The notes under the pieces were generated by a model. That model made no database searches and was not told the origin of the DNA. It worked only from the letters and a program-made list of their open reading frames with translations. This document shows positions 1 through 6,576 of a stretch of 7,240 bases of DNA, piece by piece. The stretch's first letter is position 1. Each line of letters opens with the position of its first letter. The stretch spans positions 1 through 7,240 of the forward strand of contig JARICQ010000070.1 in assembly GCA_029264075.1 (NCBI GenBank), given 5' to 3'. This DNA is from Tissierellaceae bacterium. Lineage in GTDB: Bacteria > Bacillota > Clostridia > Tissierellales > Tissierellaceae. Both the position numbers and the translations under genes were made by a program.

Positions 1-807
1 ATCAGCTAATTGATTGTTAGCAGCACCTGCTACAATATCGCACTGCAACTTATCAATATTTTCTTCATTTAGTACGCCTCCCAGAGCACATGGTGCAAAT
101 ATATGGCATTCTTGCTCATATATACTATTAGCTTCTACCACTTTTACAGCTGGGAATTTATCACTAACAGTCTTAGTGCTTTCTTCGGTTCTTCCGGCTA
201 TGATAAGATTTGCTTCTTCTTCTAGTAAATACTCTACTAAAATACTGCCTACCTTTCCAACTCCTTGGATAGCTATAGTCTTATTTTTTAAAGAGTCATC
301 GCCATACTTAAACTTGGCGGAAGCCTTCATAGCCATATAAACTCCATAGGCTGTAGGCTCAGAAGGATCACCATATCCACCATATTCTACAGGGAGACTA
401 ACTGCATAGTTAGTTTGCTTTGCTATTTCAACCATATCTTGACTAGTTGTTCCTACGTCAGGCCCTATATAGTATCTGCCCTTTAAGGTTTCAACAAATT
501 TTCCAATATCTCTTAATAAGAGTTCATCCTTATCTTTTTTTGGATCTGCAATAACTACAGTTTTTCCTCCACCATAATTAGAACCAGCTATTGAACACTT
601 GTGGGTCATACCAAGAGCTAATCTAATAGCATCTATAAGGGCCTCATCTGTAGATTCATAATCCCTTATTCTACAACCACCTATGGCTGGTCCTACTGTA
701 GTATCATTTATGGCTATTATAGACTTTAAGCCTGTTTCTTTATTATAATTAAACACAATTTGTTCTGTGTTACTCTTTTCCATTTCTTCAAAAATATCTA
801 TACTCAT
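1..807 (-). CDS. Leu/Phe/Val-type amino acid dehydrogenase, 3' end cut by window edge; probably aromatic-preferring and possibly NADP(H)-linked
   Basis: Reversible oxidative deamination of an L-amino acid to its 2-oxoacid plus ammonia, in the cytoplasm. The visible 269 codons cover about three quarters of a family protein of roughly 360-380 residues. Seen: a substrate domain with the GPAIGG loop (39-44), the two family lysines K70 (MTHK) and K82 (GGGK), D117 in PDVGTT, then a Rossmann domain with GVGKVG (182-187), PCALGG (239-244) and AANNQL (262-267). Two departures matter. Position 205, where NAD-dependent members have Asp, is Gly followed by Arg206, which resembles NADP(H)-binding folds. 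Residue 115 is Gly, as in phenylalanine dehydrogenase, where leucine dehydrogenases have Ala. The start ATG at 807 has AGGAGA 7 bases upstream. It is the last visible gene of the iorA operon, 42 bases after the ACT gene with no terminator between. Family membership is firm; substrate and cofactor are inferred. Confidence 0.93.
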   Translation of the reverse strand, partial: MSIDIFEEMEKSNTEQIVFNYNKETGLKSIIAINDTTVGPAIGGCRIRDYESTDEALIDAIRLALGMTHKCSIAGSNYGGGKTVVIADPKKDKDELLLRDIGKFVETLKGRYYIGPDVGTTSQDMVEIAKQTNYAVSLPVEYGGYGDPSEPTAYGVYMAMKASAKFKYGDDSLKNKTIAIQGVGKVGSILVEYLLEEEANLIIAGRTEESTKTVSDKFPAVKVVEANSIYEQECHIFAPCALGGVLNEENIDKLQCDIVAGAANNQLAD

Positions 808-849
808 ATGACTATCTCCTCTCTAACACATACTAAATTAACTCTAAAT

Positions 850-1272
850 TTACAGCTCCTCTTCACAGAGCCTCTTTATATTATTTTTTTGAAGTATCTC
901 CTTGGCTTCTTCTACATCCTCAATTTTAAAAACAGAGAAAGCTTCACCTTCTTTTCTGCCTGAAAAAGCATACATATATTCAATGCTAACATTCTCATCT
1001 GATAATATTTTTAAAATCTTAGCAAGGCTTCCCACATCATGTGAAATAGGAACAATAATTACATCTGTTTGCCTTACAATAAAACCATTAGCCTGTAAGA
1101 CCTCATAGGCTTTTTTGGTATCATTAACTATAAGTCTTAAAACACCAAAGTCTAAAGTATCTGATAATACTAAGGCACTAATATTAATATTAGCCTCTCC
1201 TAAGACTTTAGTAACTTCTGCAACCCTGCCTGGTGAATTCTCAAGAAAGGCTGATATTTGTTTAAGCGACAT
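850..1272 (-). CDS. Tandem ACT-domain amino-acid-binding protein
   Basis: A 140-residue protein made almost entirely of two ACT domains, about residues 3-68 and 70-137. The first has the typical ligand-loop pattern after strand one (FLENSPGRV, 9-17) followed by a helix and NINIS; the second repeats the pattern (PISHDVGSLAKIL, then ENVSIEYMYAF). There is no catalytic or DNA-binding domain, so it is probably a small-molecule sensor or allosteric partner. ACT domains commonly bind amino acids, and stand-alone double-ACT proteins of this kind (COG4747-like) recur beside indolepyruvate oxidoreductase and phenylacetate-CoA ligase genes. Inferred role: sensing the aromatic or branched amino acid handled by this operon, perhaps by binding one of the enzymes. 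It lies 15 bases after paaK, with a weak GGGGA-type ribosome site before its ATG at 1272. The target is unknown. Confidence 0.9.
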   Translation of the reverse strand: MSLKQISAFLENSPGRVAEVTKVLGEANINISALVLSDTLDFGVLRLIVNDTKKAYEVLQANGFIVRQTDVIIVPISHDVGSLAKILKILSDENVSIEYMYAFSGRKEGEAFSVFKIEDVEEAKEILQKNNIKRLCEEEL

Positions 1273-1287
1273 CTAACCATCCCCTTT

Positions 1288-2586
1288 TTAATCCTTATTT
1301 CTATGAATAACTCTCTTAGCTTTACCTTGACTTCGTTCAATAGTATTTGGTTCAACAAGTTTCAGTTTTATGCTTATTCCTAGACTGTCTTCTATATTCT
1401 TTTTAATTAATTCAGTCATGGTTTGAAGTTTTTTAATTTGATCAGAAAATAGCGACTCATCTACCTCTACCCAAACTTCAAGATGATTTAAATTATCAAC
1501 TGAATCTACAAAAAGTAAATAATGTGGTTCTGTAAGTCCCATTTCAAGAAGAGCACTCTCAACTTGTGTAGGGAAAATATTAACTCCTCTGATAATTATC
1601 ATATCATCAGTTCTTCCTATACATTTCTCCATTCTAACAAGGCTTCTTCCACATTCACATACTTCATCATGCAAGACTGTTAAATCACCAGTCCTGTATC
1701 TAATAAGTGGTATTCCTTCTTTTTGAATTGAAGTAAAGACAAGTTCCCCTTCCATTCCATAGTCTAAAGTTTCTAGGCTGTCTTTATCTATGACCTCGGG
1801 TAAAAAATGATCTTCATTTACATGGAGACCGTTATGGATATCGCAGTCAAAAGAGACTCCGGGTCCTGTCATCTCACTAAGTCCATATATATCCATTGCT
1901 TTAATATTTAATCTTTTTTCTATTTCTAATCTCATCGCTTCTGACCAAGGTTCGGCACCAAAGACACCTACTCTTAATTTTAAATCTTCTGGTTTAACCC
2001 CCATCTCCTTCATAGTATCTGCTAAGTGAAGAGCATAAGAAGGGGTACAGGCAAGTACAGTACTACCAAAATCTTTCATGATTTGAATTTGTTTTTTAGT
2101 GTTACCACCTGAAATAGGGATAACAGTAGCACCTACTTTTTCAACTCCATAATGCATACCTATGCCACCTGTGAAAAGACCATATCCATAGGCAACTTGT
2201 ACAAAATCATCTTTGCCTATTCCATAAGAATATAAGCACCTAGCTACTAGCTCAGCCCAATTACTAAGATCTTTTCTGGTATAGCCAACTACAATAGGAT
2301 GGCCTGTGGTTCCTGAGGATGCATGTAGTCTTACAATTTCATTTTGAGGAACTGCAAAGAGACCATAAGGATAATTATCTCTTAAATCTTGCTTGCTAGT
2401 AAATGGTAGCTTGTCCAGATCTTCAATCCCATGTATATCTTCAGGGGTAATTCCAAGAGCATGCATTTTTTTTCTATAAAAATCAACATTATGATAGGCT
2501 CTTTCAACCATTTCCACAAGTTTTTTACTCTGTAGGTCATCCATCTCATCTCGACTTAATCGTTCATTAGTTTCATCCCAAATCAT
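1288..2586 (-). CDS. paaK: Phenylacetate-CoA ligase (AMP-forming), aryl-CoA ligase family
   Basis: Joins an aryl acid such as phenylacetate or indoleacetate to CoA using ATP, through an acyl-adenylate, in the cytoplasm. The protein is 432 residues, normal for PaaK. Seen: the ATP loop SSGTTG (90-95), the A5-type motif IYGLSE (233-238), YRTGD (297-301), the hinge region IGRTDDMIIIRG (323-334), the CxCGR motif (C310, C312), and a C-terminal GKAKRV (421-426) holding the likely catalytic lysine. An ATG at 2604 would add six residues but has only A/T sequence before it. The ATG at 2586 has GGAGGGAG just upstream, and the resulting N-terminus (MIWDE...LSRDE) looks like family members, so 2586 is preferred. 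It lies 28 bases after iorB. With IorAB it links free aryl acids to 2-oxoacids; the true substrate (phenyl, hydroxyphenyl or indole acetate) cannot be read from the sequence. Confidence 0.94.
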   Translation of the reverse strand: MIWDETNERLSRDEMDDLQSKKLVEMVERAYHNVDFYRKKMHALGITPEDIHGIEDLDKLPFTSKQDLRDNYPYGLFAVPQNEIVRLHASSGTTGHPIVVGYTRKDLSNWAELVARCLYSYGIGKDDFVQVAYGYGLFTGGIGMHYGVEKVGATVIPISGGNTKKQIQIMKDFGSTVLACTPSYALHLADTMKEMGVKPEDLKLRVGVFGAEPWSEAMRLEIEKRLNIKAMDIYGLSEMTGPGVSFDCDIHNGLHVNEDHFLPEVIDKDSLETLDYGMEGELVFTSIQKEGIPLIRYRTGDLTVLHDEVCECGRSLVRMEKCIGRTDDMIIIRGVNIFPTQVESALLEMGLTEPHYLLFVDSVDNLNHLEVWVEVDESLFSDQIKKLQTMTELIKKNIEDSLGISIKLKLVEPNTIERSQGKAKRVIHRNKD

Positions 2587-2597
2587 ATTCTCCCTCC
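2587..2597 (-). promoter_or_regulatory. Ribosome binding site that fixes the paaK start
   Basis: On the minus strand GGAGGGAG (2590-2597) lies a few bases before the ATG at 2586. It falls inside the first codons of the longer reading frame from 2604, whose own upstream sequence is only A and T. This supports translation from 2586. Confidence 0.85.
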
Positions 2598-2614
2598 AGT
2601 TCATATATAATTAT

Positions 2615-3184
2615 TTATTTTATCTTATAGCCTAGATCAAAAGCTTTTAAATTTTCCTCTATAAACTTCTCAGGTACTGTCTCTACTATTGCTTCTTCCC
2701 AAACTCTTTTAGAAATATCTGTAAGAGAAGCTAGAAGACCTATTAATACAATATTGGCAGTTCGCGTATTCCCAGCTTTTCCTGCAAGATTTACTGCATC
2801 TACACTATATAGGCTAATAGGGAGCTTGGAAAACTCTTCTATTAGATTTGATGGATACTTAATCTTTCCAGACACAATTGGCATGGGATCTATCTGCTGC
2901 ATATTTACGATAAGTGTAGCATCATCTTTAAGCCAATTTATATATCTTGCAGCCTCTAACTCTTCAAAGGCAATGATAAAGTCAGCTGTTCCCTTTTCTA
3001 TGACAGGAGAATATATTTTATCCCCCATTCTAACTTGGGTTACAACACTTCCGCCTCTTTGAGACATGCCATGTACTTCAGATAATTTTATATCCAGATC
3101 AGTCTTTATAGCAATACTAGCAAAAATTCTACTTGCCAGCAGGGCACCTTGTCCACCTACTGCACTAATTAAAATATTCATCAT
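2615..3184 (-). CDS. iorB: Indolepyruvate:ferredoxin oxidoreductase, beta subunit
   Basis: Small subunit of the IorAB enzyme, which oxidatively decarboxylates aryl pyruvates to aryl-acetyl-CoA with ferredoxin as electron acceptor, or runs in reverse. The 189 residues are the usual length and form a single pyruvate:ferredoxin oxidoreductase gamma-type domain. Seen: the N-terminal glycine loop AVGGQG (8-13) and the family motif SEVHGMSQRGGS (35-46). The gene overlaps the end of iorA by 4 bases (ATGA), indicating translational coupling. Two ATG codons stand in tandem at 3184 and 3181; GGAGG lies 6 and 9 bases before them respectively, so either may be used, with only one residue of difference. 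No cysteine cluster is present, as expected, because the iron-sulfur clusters are in IorA. Confidence 0.95.
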   Translation of the reverse strand: MMNILISAVGGQGALLASRIFASIAIKTDLDIKLSEVHGMSQRGGSVVTQVRMGDKIYSPVIEKGTADFIIAFEELEAARYINWLKDDATLIVNMQQIDPMPIVSGKIKYPSNLIEEFSKLPISLYSVDAVNLAGKAGNTRTANIVLIGLLASLTDISKRVWEEAIVETVPEKFIEENLKAFDLGYKIK

Positions 3185-4923
3185 TCTCCACCTCCAGATA
3201 TAGCATCAAAGTTACATAGCTTGGCACAAAGTCCACAGCCTACACAAAGAAGTTGATTGATTTGCATCTTCTCATCCTTAAAGGAGATAGCAGGACATCC
3301 TATCTTCAAGCAAATCTTACAATTAGTACACTTGTCAAGGTCTATTTTAAAAGCTTCTTTAACTAGATCAAATCTTTTAACTAGTATACAAGGTCTTTTG
3401 GTAATTATTAGAGAAGGTCCGTCGGCATTTATCTCTTTCTTGATTATTTCTTCAAGTCTGTCAAGGTCGTAGGCATCTACAACTTCAATTCTTTTAATTC
3501 CCAGGGATCTTCCAAGAACTTCAAAATCAATCCTAGGGGCAGCTAGGCCCTTTAAGTCATATCCAGTTGAAGGATTGTCCTGATGACCTGTCATTCCTGT
3601 AATAGAATTATCTAATATAATGGTCGTAGTATTTGCCTGATTGTAGACAACATCAATCAAGCCAGTGATACCAGAGTGTAGGAAGGTAGAATCACCTATA
3701 ACAGCTAAAGACTTCTTGGCAAAGTCTTTACCTCTAGCTTTTTCAAAGCCCAGAGCCATGCCTATACTAGCCCCCATGCATATAGATGTATCCATAGATG
3801 CCAGTGGATCAAAGGCAGCTAAAGTATAGCATCCAATATCGCCTGAAACATGTAATTTTAATTTTTTAAGTATATAAAAAACACCTCTGTGATGGCAGCC
3901 AGGACATAAGGTAGGTGGTCTATTTGGAATTTCTTCAGTAAAAACAGTTTGGATTCCTTCTATGGACTTACCAAATATAGCCTTCCTAATAATTGCAGGA
4001 CTAAGTTCCCCAATAGTTGGGATTACATCTTTTCCAATAACATCTAGACCCCAAGATTTTATCTTTTCTTCAAAAATAGGTTCTAACTCTTCTATTACAT
4101 AAACTTTATCACATTTATTTACAAATTCTTTTATTTTATCTTTAGGTAGGGGATAAGAAAGTCCTAACTTTAAAAAAGAAGCTTCTGGCATTACTTCTTT
4201 GGAATATTGATAGGCTATACCACTGGTTATAACTCCTATTTTTAAATCATTATACTCTAGAGTATTGAGTTCTGTTGTTTCAGCAAACTCTTCTAACTTT
4301 CTAAGTCTATCTTCTACAAGGATTCTACGTTTTTTTGCAACTGCTGGGGCAACTATATATTTATTAGGATTTTGATCATAATCTTTTAAAGGAATATCTT
4401 TTCTATCCTCTATTTCAACAAAACTTTGTGAATGAGAAACCCTAGTAGTCAATCTGATAATAACTGGAGTATCAAACTCTTCACTTATTTGAAGAGCAGC
4501 TCCTACAAAGTCTTTACACTCTTGACTATCAGATGGTTCTACTATAGGCACCTTGGCAGCCATACCAAAATATCTAGTATCCTGTTCATTCTGAGAGCTA
4601 TGCTGTCCTGGATCATCAGCAACTGCTATAACAAGTCCTGCATTTACACCTGGGTAGGAAATAGACATAAATGGATCAGCTGCTACATTTAAGCCAACAT
4701 GCTTCATCGATACAATAGTTCTAGCCCCTGCTATAGAAGCTCCTATTCCTATTTCTAAAGCTACTTTTTCATTAGTTGACCACTGGGCATCTATATTATC
4801 AAATTTCGATATTTCTTCAGTTATTTCAGTACTAGGTGTTCCAGGATAAGCTGTAGCTACAGTCACACCATTTTCATATGCTCCTCTTGCAATAGCTGCA
4901 TTTCCGATTAATATTTTTTTCAT
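3181..4923 (-). CDS. iorA: Indolepyruvate:ferredoxin oxidoreductase, alpha subunit
   Basis: Thiamine diphosphate and iron-sulfur catalytic subunit for oxidation of indole-, phenyl- and hydroxyphenyl-pyruvate to the aryl-acetyl-CoA, with CO2 release and ferredoxin reduction. It has 580 residues, close to the family norm. Domain order: pyrimidine-binding domain (about 1-165, with YPGTPSTE at 26-33 and NEKVALE at 51-57), a linker/transketolase-C-like region (about 225-320), the thiamine-diphosphate domain (about 335-510, with CPGCHHRG at 340-347, GDIGC at 361-365 and GDS...DN at 410-439), and a C-terminal two-cluster ferredoxin domain (about 525-580). Cluster cysteines are 532/535/538/543 followed by Pro (the atypical CX2CX2CX4CP known in IorA) and 560/563/566/570 followed by Asn rather than Pro. 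The ATG at 4923 has GGAGGG 10 bases upstream. First gene of the operon, with a candidate promoter at 4993-5021. The enzyme is expected to be oxygen-sensitive. Confidence 0.96.
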   Translation of the reverse strand: MKKILIGNAAIARGAYENGVTVATAYPGTPSTEITEEISKFDNIDAQWSTNEKVALEIGIGASIAGARTIVSMKHVGLNVAADPFMSISYPGVNAGLVIAVADDPGQHSSQNEQDTRYFGMAAKVPIVEPSDSQECKDFVGAALQISEEFDTPVIIRLTTRVSHSQSFVEIEDRKDIPLKDYDQNPNKYIVAPAVAKKRRILVEDRLRKLEEFAETTELNTLEYNDLKIGVITSGIAYQYSKEVMPEASFLKLGLSYPLPKDKIKEFVNKCDKVYVIEELEPIFEEKIKSWGLDVIGKDVIPTIGELSPAIIRKAIFGKSIEGIQTVFTEEIPNRPPTLCPGCHHRGVFYILKKLKLHVSGDIGCYTLAAFDPLASMDTSICMGASIGMALGFEKARGKDFAKKSLAVIGDSTFLHSGITGLIDVVYNQANTTTIILDNSITGMTGHQDNPSTGYDLKGLAAPRIDFEVLGRSLGIKRIEVVDAYDLDRLEEIIKKEINADGPSLIITKRPCILVKRFDLVKEAFKIDLDKCTNCKICLKIGCPAISFKDEKMQINQLLCVGCGLCAKLCNFDAISGGGE

Positions 4924-4952
4924 AAACTAAAATCCCTCCTCTGTTAGTTTTG

Positions 4953-4970
4953 TATCAAGATATATTGATA
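4953..4970. repeat. 18-bp near-palindrome in the iorA leader, possible operator
   Basis: Arms TATCAA (4953-4958) and TTGATA (4965-4970) are perfect inverted repeats around GATATA; overall 8 of 9 base pairs are symmetric. It lies between the predicted iorA promoter and the iorA ribosome site, about 30 bases from the start codon, a position suited to a repressor site. As an RNA hairpin it would be weak (mostly A-U), so a protein-binding site is more likely. Chance occurrence in AT-rich DNA remains possible. Confidence 0.4.
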
Positions 4971-4992
4971 TAGTTTTTAGGTGATAACTTAT

Positions 4993-5021
4993 ATAATACA
5001 TTAAACAGAGCAATACTTCAA
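4993..5021 (-). promoter_or_regulatory. Candidate sigma-A promoter for the iorA operon
   Basis: On the minus strand, TTGAAG (5016-5021) is followed by exactly 17 bases and TATTAT (4993-4998), matching four of six and five of six consensus bases. Transcription would begin near 4986, giving a leader of about 60 bases that includes the palindrome at 4953-4970 and the iorA ribosome site. Prediction by pattern only. Confidence 0.55.
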
Positions 5022-5053
5022 CACATTAAAGTGATTGTGTGGTATGAATTATA

Positions 5054-5059
5054 TATAAT
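5054..5059 (+). promoter_or_regulatory. Possible -10 element facing the CstB-like gene
   Basis: A perfect TATAAT faces the plus-strand genes about 130 bases before the start codon. The hexamer 17 bases upstream is GTGATT, a poor -35, so this may be an activated promoter or simply chance in AT-rich DNA. Weaker alternatives (TATAAG at 5138-5143, TAAAAT at 5160-5165) also exist. Confidence 0.25.
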
Positions 5060-5188
5060 ATATAGAGGACAAAGTAAAATTAAATTACTCGTTTTAAAAA
5101 AGAAAAATATTTAAGCCTATCTAGGGTATATGATAGTTATAAGAAATTTATTGCTAGACTAAAATGAATTCTATAAAGGAGGAATATT

Positions 5189-6547
5189 ATGTATTTCAAG
5201 AAAATAGAAACGAAAGGGATAGCACATTTTTCCTATATGTTAGGAGATGGTGAACATATAGCGGTGATAGATCCTAGAAGAGATGTAGGAGTTTATATGG
5301 ATGAAGCCAGGAAGGCTGGTATGAGAATAAAATATATTTTTGAAACTCATAGAAATGAAGATCATGTGACAGGTTCTATAGAACTTAGTGAAAAAACAGG
5401 AGCGAGGGTATATATTTCAGGCCACGAAGATCTAGGGCATAGCTATGGAGAAAAGATTAGAGATGGATTTGAAGTAGAAATTGGAGATTTAAAACTTAGG
5501 GCTATGCATACACCAGGCCATACCTTAGGTCATCTATCTTATGTCTTATATGAAAAAGACTATGAAAGAGCATATATGGTCTTTACAGGAGACTGTCTCT
5601 TTATGGGTGATGTTGGTAGAACAGACTTGTATGGAGAAGAAAAGCTTGAAGAAATGACAAGACTTTTATATGAAAGTATATTTGATAAACTCCTAGTTCT
5701 AGGTGATGAAGTACTTATCTTTCCTGCACATGGCCAAGGATCAGCCTGTGGTGAATCGATGGATGATAGGCCCTATTCTACACTTGGATATGAGAGAGAA
5801 CATAGTAAAATATTCCAGTTTAAAACTAAGGAAGATTTTATTGAATATTTTTCTAGAATGAGATTGAAGCCCAGGTATTTTGAAAAAATGGAAGAGATGA
5901 ATGTTGAAGGTGCAGCTTTTGTAGGTAAGGATTTAATTCTTAATCCACTGTCATTTAAAGAATTTCAAGATATAAAAGATAAAGCTTTACTTCTAGACAT
6001 AAGGACAAGAGAAGCCTATATTGGCGGCCATATACCAGGGTCAATATATATGTCTAAAAAAAATATCTCAGCATATCTTGGGGCAATATTTAAAACTGAT
6101 CAAAAAATTATATTTATAGTAGATAATAATATTAAAGATCTAGAAGAAATTTATTGGTATTCTAGGAGAATAGGATTTGATAATATAGCAGGCTTCTTAG
6201 AAAATGGAGCTCAAAAATGGGAAGGAAGCGGAAGAGAACTAGAAAAAGTGAATACTATCTCAGCAAAGGAATATATAAACACAAAGTTTAACGAGGATTT
6301 TATACTATTAGATGTTAGAAAAAAAGGGGAGATAAATGAAGAAGACCCAGACAAAAATAGAATAAACATTCCACTTCAAAATATACATAAAGAATATAAA
6401 AGATTAGATTTAAAACTTCCTATATATGTATTATGTAGCTCTGGTGATAGATCTGCCATAGGATATTCATATATTAAATCAAAAGGATATGATGCAAGAT
6501 TGATAACTGGTGGAACTGGGATGATTCGAGCTTTAAAAAAAGATTAA
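5189..6547 (+). CDS. CstB-like persulfide dioxygenase/sulfurtransferase: metallo-beta-lactamase fold plus two rhodanese domains
   Basis: Probable cytoplasmic enzyme acting on low-molecular-weight persulfides in sulfide detoxification, by analogy with CstB and ETHE1. At 452 residues its length and domain order match CstB (about 444). Domain 1 (about 1-240) is a metallo-beta-lactamase fold: THRNEDH (53-59), TPGH (108-111), TGD (133-135) and PAHG (179-182). The His54/His111/Asp135 triad that would hold mononuclear iron in ETHE1-type enzymes is present, but the second His of the usual HxHxDH is Asn56. Domain 2 (about 250-350) keeps the rhodanese sequence DIRTREAYIGGHIPGS, but its catalytic loop reads VDNN with no Cys, so it is a pseudorhodanese. 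Domain 3 (about 355-452) has LCSSGDRS with Cys416 as active-site thiol. The ATG at 5189 follows AAAGGAGG at normal spacing. Alternatives are a glyoxalase-II-like or other thioester hydrolase. The fold assignment is firm; the reaction is inferred. Confidence 0.88.
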   Translation: MYFKKIETKGIAHFSYMLGDGEHIAVIDPRRDVGVYMDEARKAGMRIKYIFETHRNEDHVTGSIELSEKTGARVYISGHEDLGHSYGEKIRDGFEVEIGDLKLRAMHTPGHTLGHLSYVLYEKDYERAYMVFTGDCLFMGDVGRTDLYGEEKLEEMTRLLYESIFDKLLVLGDEVLIFPAHGQGSACGESMDDRPYSTLGYEREHSKIFQFKTKEDFIEYFSRMRLKPRYFEKMEEMNVEGAAFVGKDLILNPLSFKEFQDIKDKALLLDIRTREAYIGGHIPGSIYMSKKNISAYLGAIFKTDQKIIFIVDNNIKDLEEIYWYSRRIGFDNIAGFLENGAQKWEGSGRELEKVNTISAKEYINTKFNEDFILLDVRKKGEINEEDPDKNRINIPLQNIHKEYKRLDLKLPIYVLCSSGDRSAIGYSYIKSKGYDARLITGGTGMIRALKKD

Positions 6548-6576
6548 TATATTTATAAGATGATTATCAGTGAGAT

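Larger units (their letters stand above)
4924..5188. other. Divergent intergenic region between iorA and the CstB-like gene
   Basis: This 265-base, very AT-rich stretch separates two divergently transcribed gene sets. No convincing coding sequence or RNA gene was seen. It holds both ribosome binding sites, a good candidate promoter for the iorA side, an inverted repeat in the iorA leader, and at least one -10-like element facing the plus-strand genes. No terminator hairpin followed by a T run was found. Confidence 0.8.

Noticed and set aside
14..340. Plus-strand open frame of 108 codons opposite the amino acid dehydrogenase.
   Set aside because: The minus-strand frame is a clear conserved enzyme; the plus frame has no ribosome site or recognisable motif and is an antisense shadow.
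2754..3062. Plus-strand open frame of 102 codons opposite iorB.
   Set aside because: Antisense shadow of a conserved gene, without a ribosome site.
4432..4692. Plus-strand open frame of 86 codons inside iorA.
   Set aside because: It lies wholly opposite a well-supported iorA domain and its translation resembles no protein family.
4924..4986. A riboswitch or T-box leader upstream of iorA.
   Set aside because: The predicted leader is only about 60 bases with one weak A-U stem and no T-box sequence or terminator, too small for a known aromatic-amino-acid riboregulator.
5123..5129. AGGGTAT resembling a half-site for CsoR/CstR-type sulfide-responsive repressors upstream of the CstB-like gene.
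   Set aside because: No matching inverted half-site is adjacent and no such repressor gene is visible, so the match is too short to report as an operator.
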